DNA of 64,000 bases, taken from the NCBI GenBank assembly GCA_028274465.1, contig CM051458.1:23823566-23887565 (forward strand), read 5' to 3'. This DNA comes from Plantago ovata. Taxonomy: Eukaryota > Streptophyta > Magnoliopsida > Lamiales > Plantaginaceae. The notes under the pieces are model-generated. The model saw nothing but the letters and a program-made list of their open reading frames with translations, was not told the origin of the DNA and did no database searches. The number at the start of each line of letters is the position of its first letter. Within the stretch, counting starts at the first letter, position 1. The position numbers and the translations under genes were made by a program. This document shows, one piece after another, positions 15,776 through 27,943 of the stretch.

Positions 15776-16615
15776 CCTGGAATTTTTCTTTCTTTTTTTT
15801 TTTGATTTTTTTTTAGCCAGCAGTAGCACAACGAAAAGAGAAACAAAATGACTCACAAACGACTTCCTCAAACCTATTCGAAAGAATAGGTTGGAGTACA
15901 AAATTTACGAGAAAGGAAAAATAAACTCACAATACGGAAATGAAAAACGGAAAACAAGTCTAATGACGGTCTAACCCCCTCCCCAAACCTATTCGGAAGA
16001 ATAGGTTATAAACAAAGGATCACACAACCTCACACTACCTCCTTCCTAGGCATTTAGCAATCTCAAAGCATGGTGAAGACTTGTTGCCTCTTAGGTACAT
16101 AATTACTCGGGAAAACAACCATAAGACCCTAACATGCACCATCCTATTATAAAGACCTTCGTGAACCGCAGTAGAGAAAACACCACTAAGTGATGTCGAG
16201 ACTACCAAGCTTAACTAAGTGCAATACATAAATGTGACAAGCCAAGCGAGAAAAACCTCAAACAAATTCATAGAGATGAAGCATATGATTAATGGCATAG
16301 TTAGTTAATCTACCCAATAAAAAGTTCAAAAAATTCGACAATAAACTCCATATAAAACATGCAAGACTATCCTAGGATGAATGTAGTGAATGCAACCTAA
16401 AAAAAACTAAGAAAGCAGTAAACGTGCAAATGCAAACAAAGAACAAGATACTAATCAACGCAAAGCCAAACAATACTTAACATCGCGGTTCACATCCCAT
16501 CCCCCTTATGATTCTTAAGCTAGCCCCTAGCAAAAGAGAATGAGTAATAAGAAGTGATACTAGATGTTACCGAATGGTTTGGCCTCGGTTGGCTGAGAGT
16601 GGACATGTGAAAAGA
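15076..16615 (-). other. 3' untranslated part of copy 1, with a 150-bp purine-rich tract
   Basis: No supported gene. 15,661-15,815 is T-rich with C interruptions on the plus strand (A/G-rich on the element strand). It yields only Lys-rich or Phe-rich phantom frames. The rest is moderately AT-rich spacer between the second ORF and the polypurine tract, as is usual for Athila-type elements. Confidence 0.6.
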
Positions 16616-17935
16616 CTAATCATCGGGATGGTAATCCCCATAAAAGTCCCTCCACATGTCAGACAGGAGATCATTGGACTGCCGTAGAGCCTCCTGTTGC
16701 TGCTGGATGAGCTGTTGCTGCTCCCACCTTTGTTGCCTATCCTCTCGGCGATGCTCCTCGAATGTCTCCCAATCGCGGTTGCGCTGGGCAATGTGCCCGT
16801 CGAGTTCATGTCGCAAGGCCGCGGTACTGGCATCAATTCTATCGAAACGACCGTCGAGGTTGGTCCGTAATTCAGAGAAGTCAAATCCTCTAGACCCCTG
16901 TGGTGCTCGAGGCGGTGCATGCGGTGCTCTATGGACAAATGGGATATTCGGGATAGGGGCTTGGCCATCATCAACCCCCATAGCATCCTCATAATCGTTC
17001 TCATTATCGGAATCGCTCGGTTGGAAGGGTGCTTCCACATCAGCAGCGGCAGCCGTGGGGTTCTTCAACTGATACCTAGCCAGCTGCACCTCAATAGTCG
17101 AGGGTGAAAGGGCAGCGACCTCGCAATCCCCCTCGTCAATGTCCTCGACCCCATGATATTTGCAGTAGGCAGTGATGAAGCTCGGAAAGATGAAGGGCTT
17201 CTTCTTCTTTTCCCAGTGGCGCTCATACTCTTCATACATGATGTGCCCGATGTCGATCCGATGTCTGTCTATCAAGCAGTAAAGGAGCTCGGCGTAGTTT
17301 GGCTGTATCCAAGTGTCATTCTTCCTAGGGATCAAGTTGAAGATGCAAAATTTCATCATCACCTTAGCTTCAATGCTAAGGTCGCTCTGATGGATCCGTG
17401 CAGGTTCTCCCCCGATTTCTGGATATATGTACTCCCTGTTGCAGATAACGTCCGTAATATGTCATCCTATCCCCCTAGAGGTCCTCGAATACAGGTAGGC
17501 ATGGTCGCTCCCTGTGAACTCCTGATGCCCAAAATGGATGAATGAAGAAATGGACTCTGGTGTCCATGGTATTATCAGGCCTCGAACTAGTACCCCATTC
17601 TTCTCCTCGAGATCAGTGTATCCAGTGTAGAACTCTTGGAGGAGGCTCACGTCGTACCCCTTGAACCTGTTGGAACTATACCAAATCCAATTCCTTCTTG
17701 ATGCCAATCGGTAGAGCGTCCTATACCCCGCCGTTCCAGCTGCTGCCTCCGGAATATCAATCCTCCTGTCTGGAATGATCGATCTTCCCCCTTCGGCCAT
17801 CTCCGCTTCGAGCCTTTGTCGGACTTCTATCGCAGCTAAAGACATCTCGTACATGTTGTGAGAAGGTTGGGAGCTTGATGCTACTCCCTTCCCCTTCTTG
17901 CTCGAGCCAGCTCTCCTCGATCCTCTTGGAGCCAT
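16616..17935 (-). pseudogene. Second ORF of Athila-type copy 1 (plant transposon protein domain)
   Basis: Start chosen at 17,935 (MAPRGSRRAG) because it lies 5 nt after a splice acceptor; the in-frame ATG at 17,953 is intronic. The N-terminus is basic and Ser/Gly-rich. The segment around WYSSNRFKGYDVSLLQEFY and VRGLIIPWTPES matches what I know as the 'putative plant transposon protein' domain (PF20167-like) of Athila elements. A frameshift near 17,465 breaks the frame. The downstream frame continues through IPRKNDTW to a Gln/Arg-rich coiled region ending at 16,616. The function is unknown; it occupies the position of the env-like ORF of Athila but shows no signal peptide or membrane segment. 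Confidence 0.7.
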
Positions 17936-18960
17936 GATTCCTACAAACATCAATTAGTATCTTGTATGACGCAAAACAGACATATGCATATGTAAATGTA
18001 CGAGCGAACAAACGAGCAATATCTTCAACAATCCAACTCCTCAAAAACCCAATGTCTAGTCTAGCTACTTCATCACGCAACATATCAATGTAACTACTAC
18101 AATAACATATCACATTATGCTCTTGCTAAACAACAAATGCCTTGAATCACAAGGTTCAATCCATACCATAATAACAAAAATCTAACAACATAAATCCTCA
18201 ACTTCATCAATCATGCATTCTACCATTACATCCATCATTATCATATCAACAAACACATGTTTAAGCATGGAATGAAAGTAAAAGATACATTTCCTAACAA
18301 GATATATCATCTAATAGCAAAAATCTCAAATCAACAAACCAAGCCTAATTGAACATGCAATTGATAACGAATAACGTTTCTAATCACATAAATCATCAAC
18401 CCATACATCATACAAGCTTAATTGAAGCATAAATCAAACAACGCCCAAATTTGAAAAATTAGCTTATGACCTCCCCCTCTATGCCTTGTGGTAATGATTC
18501 CTCTGGCATTACGACCTTTACCAAAATGATGCTGTCCATAGATCAAATTATTTCGTGGATTTCACTTGACTGTCTACGGTTCCATTGCGTGTTCATGTGA
18601 GATTACCTCGAATCCGGAGATTGAATGAACTAGGAAGAAATTTGTTCGGATGAAAAGAAAGAGCACGTAACGGGCTTCGATTGAAGCTAAAGAACACACA
18701 ATTTGATGGAAATATGAAGAAGTTATGAAGGTTTGAAGATATTTTGAAAATGGGGGAATTTTTGAAGTTTAAAGGAAGAAGATGAAGTGAAATGAGGAAA
18801 AATGGGGGAGAACCCCGATTTATTCTTCTGCAGGTCGTGGGGCGATTCGCACCACGCCTGGGGCGTATCGCCCCGCGCGTCCGGAGCACGCGCGCGCGCT
18901 CTGGACTCGTAGGGCGATTCCCCCCACCTCCTGAGGTGGGGAGACGAACGTTTCGAGAAA
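17936..18960 (-). promoter_or_regulatory. Leader of the second ORF: palindromes, 5'UTR and intron
   Basis: On the minus strand: a palindrome cluster (18,839-18,853, 18,860-18,874, 18,911-18,925; e.g. GGGGCGTATCGCCCC), then a CT-rich leader, a donor (GATTCGAG|GTAATC) at 18,606 and an acceptor (TTTGTAG|GAATC) at 17,941, giving a 666-nt 5'UTR intron just before the ORF start. Copy 2 has the same order of parts. This suggests an internal promoter and a separate spliced message. It is inferred from sequence only. Confidence 0.55.
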
Positions 18961-19374
18961 TAATGCGGTTTTTAGTCCACGAAAACCATTTTTCACAAAA
19001 AATCACTCGAAAAATCTCACTCAAACATAACAGAAGCACATACGACACAGAGATGAACAAATTCACATATGAGAAGCAAATTGTTCAAGAATGAATGCAT
19101 GCAATAAAGCGGTAAAGAAAGCGATAAAAACTCCGGGTTACCTCCCGGATAGCGCCATTGTTTAAAGTCTTTTACTCGACTCCTGTCTGCGCCTAGCTCT
19201 TCTTCTTGAGGGTACTAGACTTTTCATGGATCTCCTCCTCATGCCTCGAACATGTGAATAAGAATGAACATAGACATTAAGACCACTGTAGTCAACAATG
19301 TGAGAGGTATCAGGTGGATCAGGTGGATCAGATATGGCTCGCAACACATGTTGCTTGCCATCCACTTCAATAGT

Positions 19375-21346
19375 TCAAGTCCTTCGGTAGATGTCCATCA
19401 CGGAGCGTAGCTTAGTCAAGAACGTTCGCCCCAAGAGAATGACATCCCCCGTCCCAGGTGTAGGCGCCGGCATAACTACAAAATTGGTGTATACAGAAGC
19501 TTTACCAATCTTGACAAATACATTCTTCACAACGCCTTCGGGTCTCACAAAGGATCCATCCGCCAGTTGCACAATAGCCTTATGCACAGATAGTTTTCCA
19601 AGGCTACTCTTCTCGAACACATTCAAAGGGAGAACATTAGAGTAGGATCCCGTGTCTAGTGTGGCACGGACATCTTCAAGTTCCCCAATCCCGACCTTAA
19701 CATCGAAACCTTGAGGGAGTGGCTCGGGATCCTCTTGCTCCTCTTCACTCTTGTCAGCACCAAGGTCCTTCTCTTCTTCCTCAGCCTGTGGGGGCACTTC
19801 CCCCTTGCAACTCTCGCACTTAGCAACCTTCTTGATGGTGATTTCAACAGGTAGATCACCCACCAAGGTAATGGACATCGATTTCTCAGTGTTGCTAGGC
19901 AGTTTGCCTTGCTCCCTACTTGCCCCTCGGTCGATCAACTCTTGCATCTTTTGTTGGGCAAGCCTAGTGCTCTCTTCCAACCTATCAAGTCTCGCTCTAG
20001 TCTTCTCAGAATCTTCTTCAAAACGTTTGAGAAAACTTTGGGTGTGATCAACCATCTTTTGCAAGTTCTCCATCAGTTGAGCCGACTTCGACTTCGGTTG
20101 CTCTTTCGGAGCGGGGTTTTCGCAGTGGTCATTACCATAGTTAAGCCTACTACGGTCTTGGTTAGGGCCATAAGTTTGGCTAGCCTGCATATCCTTGATT
20201 GTTTCGGAACCCTCTTCTCCAAAATCCACCTCGAGGATTCCTATTATCTTGTCCGTAGCTAGCTTCTTGAGTACCAAACTCCGTAGCAAAGGCTTCCTCT
20301 TCGCCTCCTTGAGCCCAGTTGCCATCATCATACGCAAGCTACGATCTACACATATGAGCTCCATGTCCATAGTTCTTGCACATTCGGCAAACTTCGTTCG
20401 AAACAGTCGTTCCAGTTGCGCTCTTGAGGACTTGCTTCAATTCGTTGGTAAAACACTCGAATTGATTCCCATTCCCCCTATACATAGGGGCTTCTTGAGT
20501 CGGTGGAGCTTCAGGTCCACGTCTCCTAACCATCGCTCTTGGGTCCTTGAACTGCGAACCCTTAGCAAGCCTTTCAAAAACTGCCCAGACGGCTTCTGCG
20601 GTTTCCTCCCAAATATTGCCTCGGCATTGGAAAACCACCACTTGTTGGTTCTCGAAGGTTAGTCCATTGTAGAAGTGTTGGACTAGGTCAGAAAGCTCAA
20701 AACCATGGTGAGGGCACTTGTTCGTGACATCTTGGAACCTCTCAAACGAGGTGTAGATGGTCTCATCATAGTCCTGCTTGAATCCAGTGATTTGCGCCTT
20801 CAGCGCAGTAGTCAAGGTGTGAGGGAAGTATTTCTCCATGAAAGCTGAAAAAACCTTCTCCCAAGTGTCCAGCGAGCCTGCTGGTAGAGAACTCAACCAT
20901 GACTTGGCTCTGTCGCCAAGTCCCATAGCAAAAACCTTCATCCTCAACTCATCCGTTGTTATTTCAGCTCCGGGTCGTGGGAGTAGGTTGACGAAATCAT
21001 CGATATCGTGCAAGTACCCCATCACATCTTCCCTTGATAAGCCATAGAACCTCGGAAGTTGTTGGAATGCGTGGTTCTTGATTTCCAGATCTCGAGTTGC
21101 AGACGAAAGAACAATCGTCGGTCCCTTCATACGATCCTTGGAGGGTTGAACCCATGCTTTCAGTGGTCTAGCTTCTGCCATTCCGTCGATTTCCTTGAAA
21201 AGACTGTGTAGAGATTTAGAGAAATCGGTATTCTCTATTTCCTCTAGTTCACGCCTTTGAAGTAGTCGCCTTCTTTGGTGGTAGACTATGTCGAACTCAA
21301 CAATTGAATCAGCAAGTGGTGTTCCTCTAGATCGTGTATGTGGCAT
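19375..21346 (-). pseudogene. gag-pro of Athila-type copy 1
   Basis: Starts MPHTRSRGTPLADS at 21,346. The Gag region includes the DRAKSWLSSLPAGSLDTWE block typical of Ty3/gypsy Gag. It is followed by a CX2CX4HX4C zinc knuckle (CRMCKNYGHGAHMC), a Lys/Glu-rich linker and an aspartic protease with LDTGSYSNVLP and ILLGRTFL. Frame damage, judged against copy 2: GAG to TAG nonsense just after the knuckle (near 20,340), and a 2-nt loss near 20,190 that shifts frame before the protease. The same frame continues a little past 19,375. No polymerase follows. Expected role when intact: capsid and nucleocapsid plus its maturation protease. Confidence 0.85.
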
Positions 21347-21469
21347 ACACTATCTGTAATAGACTAGGAAAGCAGTATCAGAGAGAGATTAAAAAGGAAA
21401 ACTAAAACTACTAGAACTAGGAATTGAATGCTGAAAATATAAACAAATTAAACAGAAAAAAGAGTATAG

Positions 21470-21487
21470 TCCCCGGCAACGGCGCCA
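21470..21487 (-). other. Primer-binding site, tRNA-Asp
   Basis: Minus-strand TGGCGCCGTTGCCGGGGA is the complement of the 3' end of plant tRNA-Asp (…CCCCGGCAACGGCGCCA). It lies 3 nt inside the 5' LTR end. tRNA-Asp priming is characteristic of the Athila/Tat group. The same site is at 58,699 in copy 2. Confidence 0.9.
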
Positions 21488-21490
21488 ATT

Positions 21491-22797
21491 TGATGAACGC
21501 GCGGATGTCATGCTCCGAGCAAATCAAATAAATTTGTTATTTAGTCAAAGGCAATTCACAACTACAACGAAAACCGTAGTGTAGCAGTAGAATAACCTCG
21601 AGTGTCGATCTCTAAGGACTATAACTAGCTTTATCAAATCTAATTTGGAATATAAAAACAGCAGACGGTATAGCAAAGGTTTTTCTAACAGATAATGGAG
21701 ATTGGTGATAGTATGGTCTTTCAAAGCATAACGGGTTAATAATCATGCGTAAATTCCTCGGTTTTGCATGGAGATCTTTGATCAATGAATTGTCCTGTTG
21801 TAATTATCAAACACTACGAAGATATAGATTCTGATAGGTCAAACACTATTGTCCAATTGTGTTCCGTAATTATTCAACACTACGAAGATATAGATTCTGA
21901 TAGGGTAAAGACTATTGTCCAATTGTGTGCAATAATTATTCAACAATACGAAGATAGAGATTCTGCTAGATCAAAGAAATAAAGCAATAACACGGAGTAT
22001 AATGCGCGATATAGCCATTAGCATAATTATCCACCCTTCGCTAAGAATTCACATACGATAAGTTTAACTACTCATAGTTGTCATGCAATCAATAGAAATC
22101 ATAGAAGAAAACATGTTGAAAGATATATTAAAATAAGTAGAAAAACTGTAAGATACAATGTTACCGAAGGTTGTCAGTCTCCGAAGAATCGCGATCTTAC
22201 AAGCTCCAAACTGCTATGAAAAAGTGTCTCCTAAGCTATGAACCCCCAAAACAGGCTCTGGGAAGTTCCTACCTAAAACTACAGAGAAAGGTGTGAGAGA
22301 AGGTCTGGAAAAGTATGAAATTCGGAGAAAAACTGAGCAACTATATATAGTGTTCGAATTTGTGTGGGGCGAAGGGCCCCACACACCGGGCGAGTCGCCT
22401 GGTGTGGGGCGATTCGCTCCACATCCCGGGCGATTCACCCGAGAGCTTTTTTCGGGATTTTGCGCGTTTTCGACGCGTTTTTGGATTTCTTCCCCTTTTC
22501 GGACTCGATTTCGGACTTCTAGTGGCCTTCTAACTTCCAGATTCGACCCCTAGACTCCAAATCCTATCCGGAAACCTTCAGATACTCCAAATAGGCTTCT
22601 GGAACACCAATTCCTTGTCAACTTCAATATAATTGCCCGGAAATCCTCGTTTTTCAACCAAAACCTGTAAAATAAAAACTAAAGGGAAACGTGACACTAT
22701 TCTAATAAAATGCACTAAAATATAGCTAAATTAATATAGAGGATAGCTAAAATAGGTGAAAAAGATTCAAATGAAAGTGTAAAATACACATTCATCA
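21491..22797 (-). repeat. 5' LTR of Athila-type copy 1 (1,307 bp)
   Basis: Minus strand TGATGAATG ... GTTCATCA. It contains the 66-bp repeats (21,800-21,975), a TATATATAG box near 22,341-22,349 and the palindrome array (22,364-22,440). The right edge abuts CACTA exon-intron sequence. Confidence 0.88.
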
Positions 22798-23031
22798 GTA
22801 TTGTATGTTTTATTTAGTTGGATTAATTTGTGTTTGTTATTGCAACAGGATGATGCCGAGGGATGCTGCAAAGTTCATCAGCAAGGAATCCACGAAGAAA
22901 GTGGATCTCCCACCACTTGGAGCCCAGTGGCATACTTTCACTCCGGAGCGGAAGGCGGAGATTTGGAATGCTCTGGAGGTTAGTAATCTTTCTTCTTCTC
23001 TTATGGTTTAAGTGGTATGTTCTCAATTACT

Positions 23032-23275
23032 TGGGTGATATGTTAGTCACCGTGTGTTAGTTGAAATAGGAGAATGTGCAATTGTTTGGGTGATATATTA
23101 GTCACCGTGTGTTAGTTGAAATAGGACAATGTACAATTGTTTGGGTGATATGTTAGTCACCGTGTGTTAGTTGAAATAGGACAATGTGCAATTGTTTGGG
23201 TGATATGTTAGTCACCGTGTGTTAGTTGAAAATAGGACAATATTTGAATTGTTTGGGTGATATGTTAGTCAACGT
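23032..23275 (+). repeat. 55-bp intronic minisatellite (4.4 units)
   Basis: Units beginning TGGGTGATATGTTAGTCACC start at 23,032, 23,087, 23,142, 23,197 and 23,254. The array fills most of the first intron of the CACTA-borne gene. Confidence 0.92.
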
Positions 23276-23743
23276 GTTATATATATGTTGGTCTGAATTT
23301 TGTATACTTTCTGAAATGTAGGAGAAGTTCTTCCTCCCCAACAAGTTCAAGTCGGAGCTGTGGTATGCCTTCGAACATGAAGGCTCCGAAGCCTTCCGGA
23401 AGAAGGTCGCCACGATCAAGGCATCGGGGAAGAAGCCGGGGTGGATTGGGAGGAGGAGTGGCCCCTGTGGAAGCAGTATTGGGCGGAGAACCTTCAAGCC
23501 CAGAAGCTATCGGAGCACAACAGGGAGAACCGGTCCCATAATCCACCGGATGGGACAGGCTCGGTGAAGCATCGGCTGGGTTCGAAATCCCAGTTGGCGC
23601 GCCACCTGGACGCGGTAAGTCACGTACTTTGTTATAGTTTCTTTTTCTTTCTTAAATCTTATTTTAATTCAATCATTAGTTTACTAATTTATATATATAT
23701 TTGATGAAGATATCGGAGGGGAGGGAGCAGACCATGTGGGAGC

Positions 23744-24024
23744 TGTAACGACCCGACCAATCCGGCCGGCGTGGTTACTCATGGACGCTCGCCGGGGTGA
23801 TATGCTGGCCCCACAGACCAACACGGGTTCTAATCCGCGCACTTTGTCCTCACTCGTGCTCGCACCGGGAACTTCCCAATGGGTCACCCATCCTAGAATT
23901 GCTCCAGAGCAAGCACGCTTAACTCTGAAGTTCTTCTAGGTGGATTCCCGAAAAGAAAGGTGCACCTTGATGGTATGAGTAGCATTCTCAACCCTTTTAA
24001 GCCTCTGAAATCTGGGGCGTTACA
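23744..24024 (-). repeat. TRIM 3' LTR
   Basis: 281 bp, TGTAACGACCC to GGGCGTTACA; the partner of 24,211-24,490. Confidence 0.9.
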
Positions 24025-24210
24025 ATCACCCCCTCTTAAATTGCGCAACGTCCTCGTTGCGCGCTGTCCCGAGACCAACCATCCGTGCAGGATTCTAGAG
24101 GTGGCCCCTCCAGGCTCAAGAGGTGGCTCCCACCGTCGATACGGTGTAGCACTTTGCCCCGGATGGCACTTAGTTCCTGCAGTTCCGGATAGTCCCGCTC
24201 TGATACCATT

Positions 24211-24490
24211 TGTAACGACCCGACCAATCCGGCCGGCGTGGTTACTCATGGACGTTCGCCGGGGTGATATGCTGGCCCCACAGACCAACACGGGTTCTAA
24301 TCCGCGCACTTTGTCCTCACTCGTGCGCGCACCGGGAACTTCCAGTGGGTCACCCATCCTAGAATTGCTCCAGAGCAAGCACCCTTAACTCTGAAGTTCT
24401 TCTAGGTGGATTCCCGAAAAGAAAGGTGCACCTTGATGGTATGAGTAGCGTTCTCAACCCTTTTAAACCTCTGAAATCTGGGACGTTACA
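24211..24490 (-). repeat. TRIM 5' LTR
   Basis: 280 bp, ends GGGACGTTACA at 24,490. The tRNA-Met primer site lies just to its left. Confidence 0.9.
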
Positions 24491-25661
24491 GGAGAACTTC
24501 TGTGAGGCTCACGGGGAGCTGGATAAGGATGGCAAGATGACCTTCAGGGGTGATAGAGCCAAAAAAATCGCAGTATGTTTTATATTTTTTCGATTCCTGA
24601 GCTTTTTGTTTAATATTTGATTCTTCGATCAATAACGTACTAATTAAATCTTAATTGTTTGTTTGAATTTTCAGGAGGAGTTCCTGGCCAGGACTGAGAA
24701 CCTTGATCTCACAGCCGAGGAGGAGAACGCCATCTATCTCGAGATCGTGAATCTCGATGATTAGAGGCGTGTCTTCGGCATGGGCAACCTCTCGCAGGTG
24801 ATAGCGGAGACGGTGAACCAGGGTGGCTCCTCCTCCAGCTCCTCCAAGCGCCGAAGGGGACAAGCCGATGTGCCTCCCGAGTTCCTCCAGGAGCATCAGC
24901 AGCTGAAGGCGACTGTCCATCGGTTGAGGACAGAGCAGGACACGATGAGGCATGAATTCAAGAGATCCATCGAGTGGCTCATGGAGCAGTATGCCCCCCG
25001 GTGGAGCGGCACCTCCCGACTTCTTCATGTTCGATGCCGATGCCGATGCCCCCTTGATGCCGATGCCGATGCCCCCCAGATACTCAGCAGTAGTTCTTCT
25101 TTTTTATTTTTCGAACAATTTTTTTCTATTTCGAACAATTTTTTTTTCATGTTCCTTTAATTTGCTTAGGACAATTAGTACTTTCATTTTATTAATGCTT
25201 AGAACAACTTATTTTTGTATATAATGTTTAGTTACGAAAATGTTTACGTATTTACGGTGTACAACTAAAAAAAAAAATTAAAATAAAATAAATAAATAAA
25301 CAAATAAAAAAAATATTCCAGACCAATTAGCGACGGATTAAACCATCCGTCGCCAAATCTCTTCTGCCCAGCACCTGACACGTGTTCTAGCAATATAGTG
25401 ACGGATGATTTCATCCGTCGCCATATTGTAGGGACGGTTCAATTATCCGTCTCAACTTTGGTCAACGATGAAGTTTGCGACGGATCGTCAAATCCGTCGC
25501 TGAAAACAGCGACGGATTATATTATCCGTCGCTTATTTCATTAGCGACGCCACTTTTTGCGACGTCCTATTTAGCGACGGAGTCTCCGTCCTGTTAGCGA
25601 CGGATCGGTAACTGATAGCGACGGATGGTGTCCGTCGCTAAATCCGGTTTTCCTTGTAGTG

Positions 25662-27943
25662 TTGTTAAATACGTACTCAATATATTATAGGGAACGAGTT
25701 TAAAACGATTTTTGATAAATTTTTATAGGGAAACTGCTGTGAATGCTCTAACAATCAAAATGTAGATGTTTGTGCGGTGTCAAATTTACCCTAGATTGAG
25801 CTGGTCGAATTTGTTATAGAGAGTTTAAGGCCCAAACGAGACTTGTACGTTACTTGGTCTTGAAAGAGCATAATGGGCTTATTGTAATATTGGGTCATGC
25901 AAGTACGGAAGTGGACTTTGGTGATATATGGACTTCACTTGAGGTATTTTGAGTGGCCCTTTCGACCAAATTTTCTTGCCCAATTATAGAGGCAAACTCA
26001 AAATATTTCTATTAGAGATACCATTCTCATGAATAATGAATAACCTGAATTTGATCCAATACTTATTGAAATGTGGTTAAATAAGGTAGTTACACATGAT
26101 CACGTCAAACTCACACAAAACGAACAATCTGCACATATACAGTAGTATCATGTACTCGCGTTTAAAATCTTATGAGCATTGTACACGTGTATTCGAGTTC
26201 ATAATCTCAAAATTTTAATTCGCAAAGAATCTAGTATTATGCATTCACTAGTCACCACCTTCATCAATATGAGCAACAACACCAACACGAGTAAAAGGAA
26301 AATGAATATTCACGTCATTTTACAAAATTAGTTGGAGCTAGCGTTACAATCGACATAATGAAATGAGTGACCTGTAGTATAGGTCATTGACTTGTCGCCA
26401 CTAATAAATATAAATTTACATACTTTTCGATCACATTTATGTATATATAAATAAAAAAATATAGTAAAAGTAAAACCAATAAAAACGATATTAAACATAT
26501 TTTTAATCACTTAGTTAAAAGTAAATACTCAAATTGTAATGCGTCTTATTCACATTTTCCACATTACCTACCCGAAAGACTATAGCTTAATTTGCAAGCA
26601 TTAGTATTTATTACTTCCATAGACAGTGACACACAACCAGTGAAAATGGAGAAAATCATTATAGGGGTGATTATTAGACTGTATTTTTTTCATCGATTCT
26701 TGAAACCCTAGCACATTAGGAAAGTCCAACAAGCCCATTTCGGAATTAGACCAAGTTATTTATAAACACTACACTGAGCTACCTACTCTAGTTCCTTTTT
26801 CCCACAGAAACCCTAGAATCTCATTTCCAATGACTGCACTGTCCTCCAGAGTTCGCGACGCCCGAACCGCCGCGTGTTGATCGTGTCAGAGGTCTTGTGT
26901 GTCAGACTTGCGCAATTCGCCGGTAACATTTTCTCTATCAAAACTAATTGACTGTTCATGCCAAAGATTTTAATTTTAGTGCTAAGAAAGATTATTGATG
27001 TCTTTTCATGGTTTTACGAACTTTCTGTTTACTTGTTACTGTTTACTCTATTGTATGCGTGCTGGATGAATGAAATCCAACTGTTTATGCCCTTGCTGGA
27101 GTCTTGCTTCTTGATCTCTTAATTTGTGATTATTTACGCATTTTGACCTATGTGAAGTTGAATTGTGTGAATGTCTGCTTACGTGATTGGACTGTTATTA
27201 CAATTGATGTATGAAGAAATGGAATGTTATGTTATTCATCCTTGGCGATTTAGTTCACTTTGTCTGTTTGGACTGATTTGCTAGTGATAAGTTGAATAAT
27301 CCAGATAAAAACTGAAAAAGAGCGAAATATTCTTGAAATGGAGCATAGAACACAAGATAATAACATCAGTAAACACACAATTACATTTAGTCCGCTTCTT
27401 AAAGCTTTGGTTGTACGCTATTGATTAAGTTATGGTTGATTGTCTAGCTACTTGGTATTAGTTGATTGTCTGTGTGTTGCTGGAGTTTCTATGTTGCAGT
27501 ACAAGTACTATTATTTTCTGCTTTAGTTTCTAAGCTATACTGTAAATTTACTCTTGCGCAAAAAGCTATAAAACAAAACTGCTCCTATCCAAAATTCGGA
27601 GATTTCTTAAGTCCATCCATGACAGACATTGAAGTTTGTGTGTTTAGTTACCAGTTTCTGCTTTAGTTTTTAACCTGTACTCTACAACTACTTACTAGAT
27701 TATTATTGATACTACTAATGATTAGGATAGCTCAAAATTTGCCCTGGCTCTCGAAAAACTACAAAACAGAAATGCTCCTTTCCATTTTCTACTTTTTTGT
27801 GTCAAGTGTAAACATTGCAAGAATCGATGAAAAATTTCACTAAACATGTGCATTTAGTCTGGATGATTTTTGGGATCCTACTGTGGTGTCCTTGCTTTTA
27901 CGTTCTTCTCGCTCTGTATTCTAACTTGTCTTTTTCTCTGCAG
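25662..27943 (+). other. Gene-poor spacer with a possible promoter and 5'UTR exon
   Basis: Mostly AT-rich DNA with no supported CDS. At about 26,755-26,930 there is a promoter-like set: TTATTTATAAAC, then a telo-box type AAACCCTAG at 26,812, a GC-richer stretch and a donor (CGCCG|GTAACA). The next good acceptor, at 27,943, opens the gypsy-type gene copy, so this may be its leader exon or an unrelated captured promoter. Confidence 0.35.

Larger units (their letters stand above)
14049..22797 (-). mobile_element. Athila-type LTR retrotransposon copy 1, lacks RT/integrase
   Basis: A minus-strand Ty3/gypsy element: 5' LTR 21,491-22,797, tRNA-Asp primer site, gag-pro (21,346-19,375), a spacer with palindromes, a second spliced ORF (17,935-16,616), polypurine tract and 3' LTR 14,049-15,059. 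No reverse transcriptase, RNase H or integrase motif is visible between protease and second ORF or after it. The internal layout matches copy 2 at 57,386, so the missing polymerase is a family trait, not a private deletion. The LTRs look roughly 96-97% identical by eye. The 3' LTR lacks its last ~300 bp at the Copia junction, so no target duplication can be read. Confidence 0.85.
23744..24490 (-). mobile_element. TRIM (747 bp) inserted in a CACTA exon
   Basis: Two ~280-bp direct repeats, TGTAACGACCC ... CGTTACA (23,744-24,024 and 24,211-24,490), flank a 186-bp interior with no ORF. On the minus strand the right LTR is followed after 2 nt by TGGTATCAGAGC (24,208-24,197), an initiator tRNA-Met primer site, and the left LTR is preceded by AAGAGGGGGTGAT, a polypurine tract. 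The flanks are GGAGC and GGAGA, a 5-bp target duplication with one change. Removing it restores the exon reading MWENFCEAHG. The LTRs differ at only about nine positions, so insertion is fairly recent. Needs full enzyme supply in trans. Confidence 0.9.
22849..25160 (+). pseudogene. CACTA-associated plant transposase-like gene, broken
   Basis: Exons by splice signals: 22,849-22,978, 23,322-23,614, 23,710-24,572 (interrupted by the TRIM) and 24,675 onward. The conceptual protein has WHTFTPERKAEIWNALE, then EEEWPLWKQYWAENLQ and a C-terminal RRVFGMGNLSQVIAET block with a coiled tail. This pattern is familiar from plant Ptta/En/Spm (Transposase_24-like) genes. Lesions are a 1-nt deletion near 23,440, the TRIM insertion at 23,744, an in-frame TAG at 24,762-24,764 and frame loss at a C6 run near 24,995. 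The 5' exons are missing. It is probably an accessory DNA-binding protein, not the catalytic transposase. Confidence 0.65.
22798..25661 (+). mobile_element. CACTA (En/Spm) element, right part
   Basis: The right terminus ends TTTTCCTTGTAGTG at 25,661, the complement of a CACTACAAGGAAAA terminal repeat. It is preceded (25,325-25,650) by many copies of AGCGACGGAT and ATCCGTCGCT, the subterminal repeats of this family. 38,390-38,732 is nearly the same block. The left end is missing: sequence to the left is the Athila LTR. It carries a broken gene (22,849-25,160) and an inserted TRIM. Confidence 0.8.

Noticed and set aside
15574..15901. Lys-rich (minus) and Phe-rich (plus) proteins
   Set aside because: Both are translations of the A/G-T/C tract in the 3' part of Athila-type copy 1, without start context or conservation.
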